From: an uncultured Thiocystis sp.
Lineage (GTDB): Bacteria > Pseudomonadota > Gammaproteobacteria > Chromatiales > Chromatiaceae
Length of the DNA stretch: 55,865 bases
Direction of reading: 5' to 3'
NCBI RefSeq assembly: GCF_903866365.1
Contig: NZ_CAIPNF010000217.1
Span: 1 to 55,865, forward strand
Shown: positions 15,744 through 24,575 of the stretch, one piece after another
Layout of the letters: every line of letters begins with the position of its first letter
Position numbering within the stretch: position 1 is the stretch's first letter
Notes under the pieces: generated by a model
The model's input: the letters and a program-made list of their open reading frames with translations, nothing else
Database searches by the model: none
Told to the model about the DNA's origin: nothing
Program-made: the position numbers and the translations under genes

Positions 15744-16247
15744 ATGAACGACGAACGCAAGGACGGAGCCATGATTAACCCCGAGGGGGCGAGGGAGTTT
15801 CTTACCTTCACCCTCGGGGACGAAGAGTATGGCATCGATATTCTCAAGGTGCAGGAGATCCGGGGGTATGACGCCGTGACCCGGATCGCCAACGCGCCCG
15901 CCTTCATCAAGGGCGTAATCAATATGCGCGGCGTGATCGTGCCGATCCTCGACATGCGGCTCAAGTTCAATCTGGGTCAGGTCGAATACAACGAATTCAC
16001 CGTCGTCATCATCCTCAATGTGGCCGATCGGGTGGTGGGGATCGTGGTGGACGGCGTCTCCGATGTCATCGCGCTCAAGCGCGAGCAGATCCGGCCGGCC
16101 CCGGAATTCGGCGCGCTGATGGATACCGCCTACATCGACGGACTGACCACCCTGGACGATCGCATGGTCATCATGGTGGATATCGAAAAGCTCATCACGA
16201 GCGGCGAAATGGGGCTGGTGGAACAGGCGCGGATCGATATGGCGTGA
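15744..16247 (+). CDS. cheW: Chemotaxis coupling protein CheW
   Basis: A 167-residue CheW, the adaptor that links receptors to CheA. It consists of one CheW domain: [25 protein letters not shown], then [26 protein letters not shown] (seen as [12 protein letters not shown] and [11 protein letters not shown]), [13 protein letters not shown], and a C-terminal [11 protein letters not shown]. Two starts are possible, 15744 and 15771; the first has AACCACG only and the second lies closer to the domain. Length is close to normal. It follows cheA after 28 bases. Confidence 0.93.
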   Translation: MNDERKDGAMINPEGAREFLTFTLGDEEYGIDILKVQEIRGYDAVTRIANAPAFIKGVINMRGVIVPILDMRLKFNLGQVEYNEFTVVIILNVADRVVGIVVDGVSDVIALKREQIRPAPEFGALMDTAYIDGLTTLDDRMVIMVDIEKLITSGEMGLVEQARIDMA

Positions 16248-16301
16248 TGGCTCGGGAGTTTCCTTTCAGGTGCATGGGTATGGACCGACTCAGTAAGGTC
16301 A

Positions 16302-16327
16302 TTGACGGCGCTTGGCGTCAACTTTTT
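16302..16327 (+). terminator. Possible intrinsic terminator or attenuator between cheW and mcp
   Basis: A six-base inverted repeat, TTGACG (16302-16307) and CGTCAA (16316-16321), with an eight-base loop, is followed directly by CTTTTT. The stem is short, so it may cause only partial termination and lower expression of the downstream receptor genes. Confidence 0.35.
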
Positions 16328-16353
16328 GAAAAAAGAATTAAGAGAACGGAAAC

Positions 16354-18588
16354 ATGGCCAAGATGAAAGTGGTGACACGACTGGAGTTGGGGTTCGGTGC
16401 CATGCTGATGCTCTTGGGTCTGGTTGCCCTTGTCGGTTACAGCAGCATCCGCACGCTGAATGAGGATGTGCATCAGATCGTTCAGGATCTTTTTCCAAAA
16501 ACGGTCTGGGCCAACAATGTCATCGACAACATCAATGAGGCGGCGCGGGCGGTGCGCAATGCGCTGATATTCGACGACTCGACCACGATTGCGCGCGAGC
16601 TTGACCGGATTGACAACACCCGAAAGGCGATTGACGAGAACCTGAATGAACTCAAAAAGACCGTCGCCTCCACCGAGGGTATCAAACGACTGGCGGCGTT
16701 GACGAATGCCCGCGTGCCCTTTCTCCGCGCTCAGGATCGCCTCGTTTCACTGATTCGCGAGGGTAAGAAAGATGAGGCGAAGACCCTTCTGCTGGGTGAG
16801 TTTCGCACGTTACAACGTGCCTATTTCGACGCGGCCACGGATCTCATTAAACACCAAACCAAACATATAGAGGAGGGTGGCCGACAGGCCGAAACGAATG
16901 TCGATGCCGCCATCCTGTCCATGCTGCTGCTGTCCGCGCTGGCGCTCCTGTTCGGCATCGTGACCGGTGTTTGGATCACCCGCGCATTGATGAAGCAACT
17001 CGGCGGCGAACCCGATTATGCCGCGTTCATGGTTCAGGCGGTGTCCGCCGGCGATCTGTCGCACCGCATCGCCATCCGGGACGGGGACACCACCAGCCTG
17101 CTGGTTTCGCTCAAGCAGATGCAGGAAGGACTGAAGCGGCTGGTCGAGGAGATTGCCGCGATCGTCCAGGCGACGACGCGGGGCGATTTCAGTCAGCGTC
17201 TGGCGCTCGGCGATAAGCAGGGTTTCGGCAGGGAGATCGGCGAAGGGCTCAACCGCTTGGCCGAAACGACCGAGATCGGCCTCAAGGATGTCACTCGGAT
17301 CGCCAATGCCCTGGCCGTCGGCGACCTGTCGCAGACTATTTCCGGTGACTATCCGGGACTGTTCGGCGAGATGAAAAACGGCATCAATGGCACCGTGATG
17401 GCCTTGACCAGCGTGGTGAACGAGATCCGCCAGATCGTGGATGCCGCCAATCAGGGCGATTTCAGCATCACACTGGAGCTGACCGGCAAGCAGGGGTTTG
17501 TTCTTGACATCGCCCAGCTCCTCAACCAGATGTCCGAGACCACCGAGGTGGGCCTCAAGGATGTGATGCGCGTGGCCAGCGCGCTGGCCGAGGGCGATCT
17601 GACCCAGACCATCGTCAAGGACTATCCGGGACTCTTCGGCGAGACCACCGCCGGGGTCAATACGACGGTCGTTAACCTCAGGGAGCTGGTTTTCCGCCTT
17701 CGGGAAACGGTTGAGACCATCGGCACCGCGTCCAATGAAATCGCGACCGGCAATCAGGATCTGAGTCAGCGTACCGAGGAACAGGCCAGTTCGCTGGAAG
17801 AAACCGCGAGTTCCATGGAAGAACTGACCAGCACGCTCAGGCAGAACGCGGACAATGCCCGTCAGGCCAACCAGCTTGCCGTCTCGGCATCCGACGTGGC
17901 GGTGAAGGGCGGGTTGGTGGTGAACGCCTCCGTGGAGACCATGGCCGCGATTGCCGAATCCAGCAAGAAGATCGCTGATATTATCGGTGTCATCGACAGC
18001 ATTGCGTTTCAAACCAATATCCTGGCCCTGAATGCGGCGGTCGAGGCTGCGCGGGCCGGCGAGCAGGGGAGGGGCTTTGCCGTGGTGGCCGCGGAGGTGC
18101 GTAATCTGGCTCAACGCTCGGCCAATGCCGCCAAGGAAATCAAGCTCATGATCGGCGACAGCGTGTCCAAGGTCGACGCCGGCACGCACCAGTTCAATGA
18201 AGCCGGCCAGCGTATGCGGGAAATCGTCGATGCGATCAAGCGCGTGACCGATCTCGTGGCCGATATTTCAGCGGCGTCGGTGGAACAATCCTCGGGCATC
18301 GAACAGATCAACCAAGCGATCATCCAGATGGACGATACGACCCAGCAAAACGCGGCCCTGGTGGAGCAGGCCGCCGCGGCCGCCGAGGCGATGGCGGACC
18401 AGGCCCGACAGCTTGGCGAGGCCGTTTCGGTCTTCAAGGTCGGTCAGGATCCTTCCCGTTCAATGGCGTTGCGTGCGACGCCGATGGCCACCACGCCAAG
18501 GATGTCCACCGCGCCTGTCGCGAAAACAACGCTCGCCTCCCGACAGCCGATCAAGACCTCCGACGATGATGAATGGTCAGAATTTTAA
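16354..18588 (+). CDS. Methyl-accepting chemotaxis protein with multiple HAMP-like modules
   Basis: A 744-residue receptor. First membrane helix near residues 8-30, periplasmic four-helix-type sensor region to about 185, second helix about 188-212 ([21 protein letters not shown]). Next come five HAMP-like units, marked by [32 protein letters not shown] and EGDLTQTI (about 230-445). The signalling domain has the conserved tip [18 protein letters not shown] and [18 protein letters not shown]. The C-terminus is EWSEF, equivalent in position and pattern to the CheR/CheB-binding pentapeptide NWETF. Start preceded by AACGG. Its 3' end overlaps cheR by 23 bases. Confidence 0.93.
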   Translation: MAKMKVVTRLELGFGAMLMLLGLVALVGYSSIRTLNEDVHQIVQDLFPKTVWANNVIDNINEAARAVRNALIFDDSTTIARELDRIDNTRKAIDENLNELKKTVASTEGIKRLAALTNARVPFLRAQDRLVSLIREGKKDEAKTLLLGEFRTLQRAYFDAATDLIKHQTKHIEEGGRQAETNVDAAILSMLLLSALALLFGIVTGVWITRALMKQLGGEPDYAAFMVQAVSAGDLSHRIAIRDGDTTSLLVSLKQMQEGLKRLVEEIAAIVQATTRGDFSQRLALGDKQGFGREIGEGLNRLAETTEIGLKDVTRIANALAVGDLSQTISGDYPGLFGEMKNGINGTVMALTSVVNEIRQIVDAANQGDFSITLELTGKQGFVLDIAQLLNQMSETTEVGLKDVMRVASALAEGDLTQTIVKDYPGLFGETTAGVNTTVVNLRELVFRLRETVETIGTASNEIATGNQDLSQRTEEQASSLEETASSMEELTSTLRQNADNARQANQLAVSASDVAVKGGLVVNASVETMAAIAESSKKIADIIGVIDSIAFQTNILALNAAVEAARAGEQGRGFAVVAAEVRNLAQRSANAAKEIKLMIGDSVSKVDAGTHQFNEAGQRMREIVDAIKRVTDLVADISAASVEQSSGIEQINQAIIQMDDTTQQNAALVEQAAAAAEAMADQARQLGEAVSVFKVGQDPSRSMALRATPMATTPRMSTAPVAKTTLASRQPIKTSDDDEWSEF

Positions 18589-19408
18589 TCGCGAATTCCC
18601 ATTCACCACGCACGACTTCGAGCGCATCCGTGGTCTCATCTACGAGCATGCGGGGATCTCGCTGAATTCCGGTAAAGCCGATATGGTCTATAGCCGGATC
18701 GCCCGGCGTCTGCGGGCGACGGGTCTGACCTCGTTTGAAGACTATCTTGAGTATCTGAATCGCGAGCCCGATGAGTGGCAGCACTTCATCAATTCGCTCA
18801 CCACGAATCTGACCTCTTTCTTTCGGGAGTTGCATCATTTTCCAGTCCTTGCGGAACAGGTCATCGACGCCAAACGCAAGGGGCGAAGCCCGATCCTGCT
18901 CTGGTCCTCTGCCTGCTCGACCGGCGAGGAGCCGTATTCGATGGCCATGACGGTCATCGATGCGCTCGGTTCCTGGACGCCGCCGGTGAAGATCCTGGCG
19001 ACCGATCTGGATACCAACGTCGTGCGGCAGGCCGCCGAGGGCGTCTATCCGATGGAGCGGGTGGAAAAACTTCCGGAACGGGATCTGAAACGATTTTTCC
19101 TACGCGGCAAGGGCTCCCAGGAGGGGATGGCGCGGATCCGCCCGGAGGTGCGCGCCCTGGTCAGTTTCCATCCGCTGAATCTGTTGAGTGATCGTTGGCC
19201 CATCAAGGGGCCTTTCGATGCGATCTTCTGCCGGAATGTGTTGATCTATTTCGATAAGCCAACGCAATACCGGCTTCTGGCACGCTTCCATCCCTTGCTG
19301 CGCCCGGATGGTCGGCTCTTCGTGGGTCATTCCGAGAGTCTGACCCATGTCGCGAATCTTTTTCGGCTACAGGGAAAGACCGTGTATTCCCCCCTGGCGA
19401 ACACCTGA
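18566..19408 (+). CDS. cheR: Chemotaxis protein methyltransferase CheR
   Basis: A 280-residue CheR, which methylates receptor glutamates with S-adenosylmethionine. The N-terminal helical domain has [21 protein letters not shown] (seen as [14 protein letters not shown]) and [13 protein letters not shown]; the SAM-binding Rossmann domain has [26 protein letters not shown] and [16 protein letters not shown]; the end is [11 protein letters not shown]. Two ATG codons (18566, 18569) inside the end of the receptor gene begin it. The next gene is cheD after 12 bases. A beta-subdomain that recognises the receptor pentapeptide is expected, which fits EWSEF on the preceding receptor. Confidence 0.94.
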   Translation: MMNGQNFNREFPFTTHDFERIRGLIYEHAGISLNSGKADMVYSRIARRLRATGLTSFEDYLEYLNREPDEWQHFINSLTTNLTSFFRELHHFPVLAEQVIDAKRKGRSPILLWSSACSTGEEPYSMAMTVIDALGSWTPPVKILATDLDTNVVRQAAEGVYPMERVEKLPERDLKRFFLRGKGSQEGMARIRPEVRALVSFHPLNLLSDRWPIKGPFDAIFCRNVLIYFDKPTQYRLLARFHPLLRPDGRLFVGHSESLTHVANLFRLQGKTVYSPLANT

Positions 19409-19420
19409 GGCAGGTCTGAG

Positions 19421-20032
19421 ATGGCACATCAATGCGAGGAAGTGCTGGCGCCCAATCTCTATTTCGACCGCCATTTCAACCTGGATGCCGTCAAGATCTT
19501 GCCTGGCGAATATTATGTGTCCGCGCGCGAGCTGCTGATGGTGACCGTGCTGGGTTCCTGCGTCGCCGCCTGCGTGCGCGATCGCGTCAGCGGGATCGGC
19601 GGGATCAACCATTTCATGCTGCCCGATGACCGGCGCGACGAAGACAGCCGCTTTGGCCGCTCCATGCGTTACGGCGACTATGCGATGGAGATCCTCATCA
19701 ACCAACTGCTCAAGATGGGCGCACGGCGTTCCAACCTGGAGGCCAAGGTGTTTGGCGGGGGCAATGTGTTGCCCGGCTTCAAGAATCATGTGGTCGGAGA
19801 ACGCAACGCGCGCTTCGTGCTAGATTATCTGACCACCGAGGCGATCCCGGTGGTGGCGAAGGATCTGTTGGGCAATCACCCGCGCAAGGTGTATTTCTTT
19901 CACGCCAGCGGACGGGTGCTGGTGAGAAAGCTGCGCAGCATGCACAACGACACCATCATCGAGCGCGAACTCAATTATAGCGAAACCCTCCGCCAGTCCA
20001 GGGTCGAGGGCGACGTGGAGCTGTTTTCCTAA
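19421..20032 (+). CDS. cheD: Chemoreceptor glutamine deamidase CheD
   Basis: A 203-residue CheD, which deamidates receptor glutamines. The catalytic Cys47 lies in LGSCVAACV and His64 in GGINHFMLP; further family blocks are RYGDYAMEILINQLLKMGA, AKVFGGGNVLPGF and GERNARFVLDYL. The protein starts with 16-20 residues typical of longer proteobacterial CheD forms (LYFDRHFNLDAVKILPGEY). The C-terminus is GDVELFS, closely matching GDIELF at the end of the next gene. CheR lies 12 bases upstream; start preceded by GAGGCAGG with normal spacing. Confidence 0.93.
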   Translation: MAHQCEEVLAPNLYFDRHFNLDAVKILPGEYYVSARELLMVTVLGSCVAACVRDRVSGIGGINHFMLPDDRRDEDSRFGRSMRYGDYAMEILINQLLKMGARRSNLEAKVFGGGNVLPGFKNHVVGERNARFVLDYLTTEAIPVVAKDLLGNHPRKVYFFHASGRVLVRKLRSMHNDTIIERELNYSETLRQSRVEGDVELFS

Positions 20033-20097
20033 ACCAAGGCCGTTGTGTCGTTCGCGGCTGTCGCGGCATCCGCTCGGCGCGATCAGGAGATGATTGA

Positions 20098-21291
20098 ATG
20101 GACAAATTGATTGCATACTGGCCGCCGCTCCTGCTCGGCATCCTGGTTCTGCTGCAAACGCTGCTGCTGCCTGACCTTCTGCCGGCCTGGGCCGGGGTGT
20201 TGTTATTGACCCTCGCCTGGTCGGTGGCGGTCGCGTGGCGGATCGCCCGACCGACAGCCGGGACGGCCTCGGGCAATGCGCCGGACGTCACTGCAAATCG
20301 CCAGGCCGAACGGGAGTTATGGGATCTCGTGGTGGAAACCGATCGGCTGGTTGGCCCGCAGATGACCGAGTTGCGGGATCTGGTGGCCCAGGCGACCGAT
20401 CTGATCGGGCACGCCGCCAGCGATTTACAGAGCAGCTTCGAGGGGCTTTCCTCCGAGTCCAGGGCGCAACATGAACTGGTGCTGCGATTGGTCTCGAAGA
20501 ACGGCCAGGGCGACGCCGACAAGACGAATATGATCGATGTGAACGCCTTTCTGACGGCGAACAGTCAACTGCTTTCCGAAAATATCGATCGCTTGATCGA
20601 CATGGGCAAGCACAGCGTTCAGATCGCCCACCAGATCGACGACCTCTCCGCGCAGATGAACGAGATCTTTGGCCGGCTCGAAAGCGCCAAGCGAATCGCG
20701 CGGCAGACCAATCTGCTGGCGCTCAACGCGGCAATCGAGGCGGCGCGGGCGGGCGAGGCTGGGCGCGGCTTTGCCGTGGTTGCCCAGGAGGTGCGCAAGC
20801 TCTCCCAGGACGCCGCCGAGTTCAACGATCAGATCCGTCTCCAGGTCGAGCAGGCGCAACTGGTCTTTGCCGAGACCCGCGGGATTGTCGGTCGGATGGC
20901 CTCGCAGGATATGAGTTCCTCGATCACGGCCAAGGGCGCCATGGACGAAATGATCCAACAGGTGCAGGGGGCGAATACCATGTTGGCCGAGGGTCTGCGG
21001 GAATTGACCTTCGTGGTCGAGCGCGTGCAGGGTAACGTGGGCGCGGCGATCCGCCTGCTTCAGTTCGAGGACATCACCCGTCAGGTGCTGGTTCAGGCGC
21101 GGATGCGCATCGATTTTCTGGATCGGTTCGTGGCGGAATTGCGGCTGATCCCCTTGGGCCAGGCGCGCTCGCCCGAGGATGTGGCGCAAGCCAAGATGCG
21201 CCTGGAAGGTCTGCGGGAACAACTGATCGCGGCGGATCATCGCCCGGCGACTCAGAAATCCATGCACGAAGGCGACATCGAGCTTTTCTAG
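20098..21291 (+). CDS. Methyl-accepting chemotaxis-like protein with minimal sensor
   Basis: A 397-residue receptor-like protein. Two membrane helices near the N-terminus ([19 protein letters not shown] and [17 protein letters not shown]) are joined by a very short loop, so there is almost no periplasmic sensor. The cytoplasmic part holds the receptor hairpin tip ([38 protein letters not shown]) at about residues 200-240. No HAMP domain is evident. A C-terminal domain follows with [25 protein letters not shown] (seen as [15 protein letters not shown]), typical of a receptor subgroup. It ends GDIELF. It probably senses an internal or membrane cue, or acts as a CheA-coupled partner. It lies between cheD and cheB. 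Confidence 0.85.
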   Translation: MDKLIAYWPPLLLGILVLLQTLLLPDLLPAWAGVLLLTLAWSVAVAWRIARPTAGTASGNAPDVTANRQAERELWDLVVETDRLVGPQMTELRDLVAQATDLIGHAASDLQSSFEGLSSESRAQHELVLRLVSKNGQGDADKTNMIDVNAFLTANSQLLSENIDRLIDMGKHSVQIAHQIDDLSAQMNEIFGRLESAKRIARQTNLLALNAAIEAARAGEAGRGFAVVAQEVRKLSQDAAEFNDQIRLQVEQAQLVFAETRGIVGRMASQDMSSSITAKGAMDEMIQQVQGANTMLAEGLRELTFVVERVQGNVGAAIRLLQFEDITRQVLVQARMRIDFLDRFVAELRLIPLGQARSPEDVAQAKMRLEGLREQLIAADHRPATQKSMHEGDIELF

Positions 21292-21333
21292 GCGATTGCC
21301 GGAGATCTTGACCAGTGTTTTTTCAACTCAGGC

Positions 21334-22428
21334 GTGGCGAGAGTCGATGTGACTGAATCCATTCGTGTCTTGATCGTCGATGACTCGGCCCTGGTGCGCG
21401 GGATCCTGACCGAGATTCTGGACGCGGCCCCCGGCATCGAGGTGGTTGGCACGGCGGAGGATCCCTACGTCGCCCGCGACAGGATCAAGGCTCTCAACCC
21501 GGATGTCCTGACGCTTGACGTGGAAATGCCGCGCATGGATGGGTTGACCTTCCTGCGCAATCTCATGCGGCTGCGGCCCATGCCGGTAGTCATGGTCTCC
21601 TCGCTCACGGCGCGCGGCGCCGAGGTGACGCTGCAGGCACTGGAATTGGGAGCGGTCGATTTTGTCCGCAAGCCCGAGTTGGCTCGGGAACAAGGTTTAC
21701 AGGATTATGCGGGCGAACTGATCGACAAGATTCGGATGGCCGCCAAGGCCAAGGTTCGCGCGCGGCCAGGACAGGTCGCGCCGGCTGCGGCATGCGCTCC
21801 GTTCGTGACAGAGCGGATTCCGGAGCGCATGCTCCAATCGTTTCGCGTCACGGATCGCGTCCTAGCCATCGGCGCCTCCACCGGGGGCACCGAGGCGATT
21901 AAAGAGGTGCTGCTTCGCCTGCCGCCGGACACCCCTGGAGTCGTCATCGCCCAGCATATTCCAGCGGGGTTCAGCGCGGCCTTCGCCGAGCGCATGAACC
22001 GCCAGACGGGTCTGGTCGTCAAGGAGGCCGCGGAGGGCGATCGCGTCATGACCGGCCATGCCTATATCGCCCCCGGCAACCGGCACCTGCTGCTGGCGCG
22101 CGAGGGCGGTCGCTATGTCTGTCGGCTCAGCGACGGCGAACTGGTCAATCGTCACCGACCGAGCGTGGACGTGCTCTTTCGTTCGGTGGCCCAGGCGGCG
22201 GGCAAGCAGGCCAGCGCGGCGCTCCTCACGGGCATGGGCGCGGATGGCGCCCAGGGTCTGAAGGAATTGCACGATCTGGGCGTGCAGACCATCGCCCAGG
22301 ACGAGGCGAGCAGCGTGGTGTGGGGCATGCCGGGCGAGGCGGTGAAACGCGGCGCGGCGTCCGCAATCCTGCCGCTGGCGGACATCGCGAACGCCCTGTA
22401 TCGGGCCGCGACGGTGCCGGGGCGATGA
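21334..22428 (+). CDS. cheB: Chemotaxis methylesterase CheB
   Basis: A 364-residue CheB. The receiver has [10 protein letters not shown], phospho-acceptor Asp62 in [12 protein letters not shown] and Lys in VDFVRKPEL. The C-terminal methylesterase has the Ser in [11 protein letters not shown], His in [10 protein letters not shown] and Asp in [12 protein letters not shown]. It removes receptor methyl groups and may also deamidate; phosphorylation by CheA activates it. Starts at GTG 21334 or GTG 21349 are both possible; the second is preceded by GGCGAGAG and lies closer to the receiver. It overlaps nothing and the STAS gene starts 55 bases later. Confidence 0.94.
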   Translation: MARVDVTESIRVLIVDDSALVRGILTEILDAAPGIEVVGTAEDPYVARDRIKALNPDVLTLDVEMPRMDGLTFLRNLMRLRPMPVVMVSSLTARGAEVTLQALELGAVDFVRKPELAREQGLQDYAGELIDKIRMAAKAKVRARPGQVAPAAACAPFVTERIPERMLQSFRVTDRVLAIGASTGGTEAIKEVLLRLPPDTPGVVIAQHIPAGFSAAFAERMNRQTGLVVKEAAEGDRVMTGHAYIAPGNRHLLLAREGGRYVCRLSDGELVNRHRPSVDVLFRSVAQAAGKQASAALLTGMGADGAQGLKELHDLGVQTIAQDEASSVVWGMPGEAVKRGAASAILPLADIANALYRAATVPGR

Positions 22429-22483
22429 CTAAGGCCACATTGGGCCAAATCAGACAACACGGAGAAAATCCGGGAGATCAATC

Positions 22484-22789
22484 ATGAGTGTCATTCGTCG
22501 AATCGATGAACAGAAGTCCCAGGTGACCATCGCGATCGATGGACGCTTCGATTTCGCGCAGCATAAGGCGTTCCGGGACGCCTATCGGGATATCGACCCG
22601 AAATCCAAGACCTTCGTCGTCGATCTGTCCGGAGCCTCCTATCTGGACAGCTCGGCCCTCGGTATGTTGCTGCTGTTGCGCGATTTCGCGGGGGGGGACG
22701 CGGGGCGGGTGGCGATCAGCGGTTGCGGCGAAGACGTGCGACGGGTGCTGAAGATCGCGAATTTCGAAAAACTGTTCAACCTGGATTGA
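22484..22789 (+). CDS. STAS-domain anti-sigma factor antagonist (HsbA-like)
   Basis: A 101-residue STAS protein. The phosphorylation loop reads ASYLDSSALGMLLLLRDFAG, so the likely phospho-Ser is Ser56, the first Ser after Asp55, matching Ser58 of SpoIIAA by position in the motif. The end reads VRRVLKIANFEKLF. Start preceded by GGAGATC. STAS antagonists are switched by an anti-sigma/kinase and a PP2C phosphatase; here the two following genes carry both a PP2C and a HATPase domain. The best analogy is HsbA of pseudomonads, which links flagellar and cyclic-di-GMP control. It is 10 bases before the first PP2C gene and should be in the same transcript. Confidence 0.9.
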   Translation: MSVIRRIDEQKSQVTIAIDGRFDFAQHKAFRDAYRDIDPKSKTFVVDLSGASYLDSSALGMLLLLRDFAGGDAGRVAISGCGEDVRRVLKIANFEKLFNLD

Positions 22790-22799
22790 AGATTCGAGC

Positions 22800-24545
22800 A
22801 TGACACCCCTGGAGTCTCCCGCAGCACCCTTGCATGACATGACAGCAGATCCCCGGTCCAGGACGGAGACCGGCGCTCGGGGATGTGCGCTCATCGTGGA
22901 CGATGATCCGACGAATCGCCGTCTCCTGAGTTTGATGCTGAAGCGCGAAGGTTTTCGCGCGGTGGAGGCCAGCGACGGCGCGCAAGCGCTGGCGCTCTTT
23001 GAGACTGATCGGCCGGATATCGTGTTCATGGATATCATGATGTCGGGCATGGACGGTTTCGAGGCCACGAGAAGAATCAAGGCGATGTCCGGGATGGATT
23101 TTATCCCGGTGATCATCTTGAGCGCCTTGAAGGACGAAGAGTCCCTGATGCGTTGCACCGAGGCTGGCGCGGACGATTTTCTCGCGAAACCCTTCAGCCT
23201 CATGGTGCTCAAGGCCCGCATCCTCGCCATGGAGCGCGTGCGCGATCTGCAGCGCGCCATCGCGGCCAAGCAACTGGTGCTGTCCGAGTTACTGGAGCGG
23301 GAGCGCGAGGAGCAGGCACTGGCCGAACGGGTCTTGAGCCGCGTGGTCATGAATCGTAACGTCGCCATGGACCGGCTGGGCCTGGTCCAGCGTCCGGCCT
23401 CGGTCTTCAACGGCGATCTGGTGCTGACCCAGCATCTTCCGGATGGCGGATTTCGTCTGTTGGTGGGCGATTTCACCGGGCATGGACTGGCCGCGGCGAT
23501 CGGCGCCTTGCCCGTGGCCGACGCCTTCCACGCCATGACCCGCAAGGGCGTCGACGATGCCCGCGTGCTCGCGGAAATCAATCAAAAGCTCTATCAAATC
23601 CTCCCCCCCGACCGTTTTCTGGCGGCCTGTCTGATTACGCTCTCGGGCAATGGCAGCGAACTGCGCTGGTGGAACGGTGGCATGCCTAGTGCCTGGCTGC
23701 GAACCAGCGATGGTTTGCATGAACTGCACTCCCACGCGCTTCCGTTGGGCATCCTGTCGGAACTTCCCGCGCAGCAGGCACCTAAGCGGATCCGTTTGGG
23801 TCAGGGTGACCGCCTGCTGCTGATGAGCGATGGGCTGCTGGAAGCGAGCGATGAGCAGGGGCAAATGTTCGTCAATACCGGATTTCAGGCGTTGTTAAAC
23901 GCTTGGGAATTCGCTCGACCGCTGCTTCCGGCACTGATCGCCGCGCTCGACGCGCACAGTGCCGAGACCGAGCAGAGCGACGATATCGCGGCCGTGGAGA
24001 TTCCCATGGATTGCGAGTTGCTCGCGCCCCCGAAGCCGGCCCTGGATTCCGTGCACGGCAGGAGCGGCTGGAGTTGGTCGTTGGAACTGGTGGACGGACG
24101 CCTGGGCGGTCAGCCGTCGATCATGGCGGCCCTGCGACCCATGGGGTTCCTCGATCAACTCGAATCGCAGGCGGGCGCGCTGGAGATCATTCTGGCCGAG
24201 CTGTACTCCAATGCCCTGGAACATGGCATTCTGAAACTCGACTCGTCATTGAAGTCGACCCCGGATGGTTTCGATGCCTATTATCGCCAGCGCGAGCAGC
24301 GCCTGGCGGGCGGTTGTCGCGGCCGCGTGACCCTGAGCCTGCGTTATGAACCCGGCGAGGATGGCGATTGCGTGCGGATTCAGGTCACGGATACCGGCGA
24401 CGGTTTCAGCGAGCGTGAGGTGTTCGAGCTGGCACCGGATCCCATGCGCCCCTGGGGACGCGGCATCGCCATGGTTAGGGATCTCTGCGACTCCGTGACC
24501 TATCGAGGGAATGGCTCTCGGGTTGAGGCGATCTATCGATGGTAA
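22800..24545 (+). CDS. Receiver-PP2C (SpoIIE)-HATPase regulator, copy 1 (HsbR-like)
   Basis: A 581-residue protein with three parts. The receiver (about 28-145) has DDDP, Asp78 in FMDIMMSGMDG, Ser108 and Lys130 in FLAKPFS, so it should be phosphorylatable. A coiled stretch (RDLQRAIAAKQLVLSELLERE) follows. The SpoIIE-type PP2C (about 180-405) has GDLVLTQ, VGDFTGHGLAAAIG (Asp224), MSDGLLEA and QSDDIA, the metal-binding acids. The C-terminal HATPase (about 425-580) has ELYSNALEHGIL (Asn471) and VTDTGDGF with GRGIAMVRDL. The layout matches HsbR of pseudomonads, a phosphatase and kinase for HsbA. It would act on the STAS protein encoded just before it. Copy 2 follows after 30 bases. Confidence 0.88.
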   Translation: MTPLESPAAPLHDMTADPRSRTETGARGCALIVDDDPTNRRLLSLMLKREGFRAVEASDGAQALALFETDRPDIVFMDIMMSGMDGFEATRRIKAMSGMDFIPVIILSALKDEESLMRCTEAGADDFLAKPFSLMVLKARILAMERVRDLQRAIAAKQLVLSELLEREREEQALAERVLSRVVMNRNVAMDRLGLVQRPASVFNGDLVLTQHLPDGGFRLLVGDFTGHGLAAAIGALPVADAFHAMTRKGVDDARVLAEINQKLYQILPPDRFLAACLITLSGNGSELRWWNGGMPSAWLRTSDGLHELHSHALPLGILSELPAQQAPKRIRLGQGDRLLLMSDGLLEASDEQGQMFVNTGFQALLNAWEFARPLLPALIAALDAHSAETEQSDDIAAVEIPMDCELLAPPKPALDSVHGRSGWSWSLELVDGRLGGQPSIMAALRPMGFLDQLESQAGALEIILAELYSNALEHGILKLDSSLKSTPDGFDAYYRQREQRLAGGCRGRVTLSLRYEPGEDGDCVRIQVTDTGDGFSEREVFELAPDPMRPWGRGIAMVRDLCDSVTYRGNGSRVEAIYRW

Positions 24546-24575
24546 TCGAATTGATTCTCTAGGAAAGATCACGCA

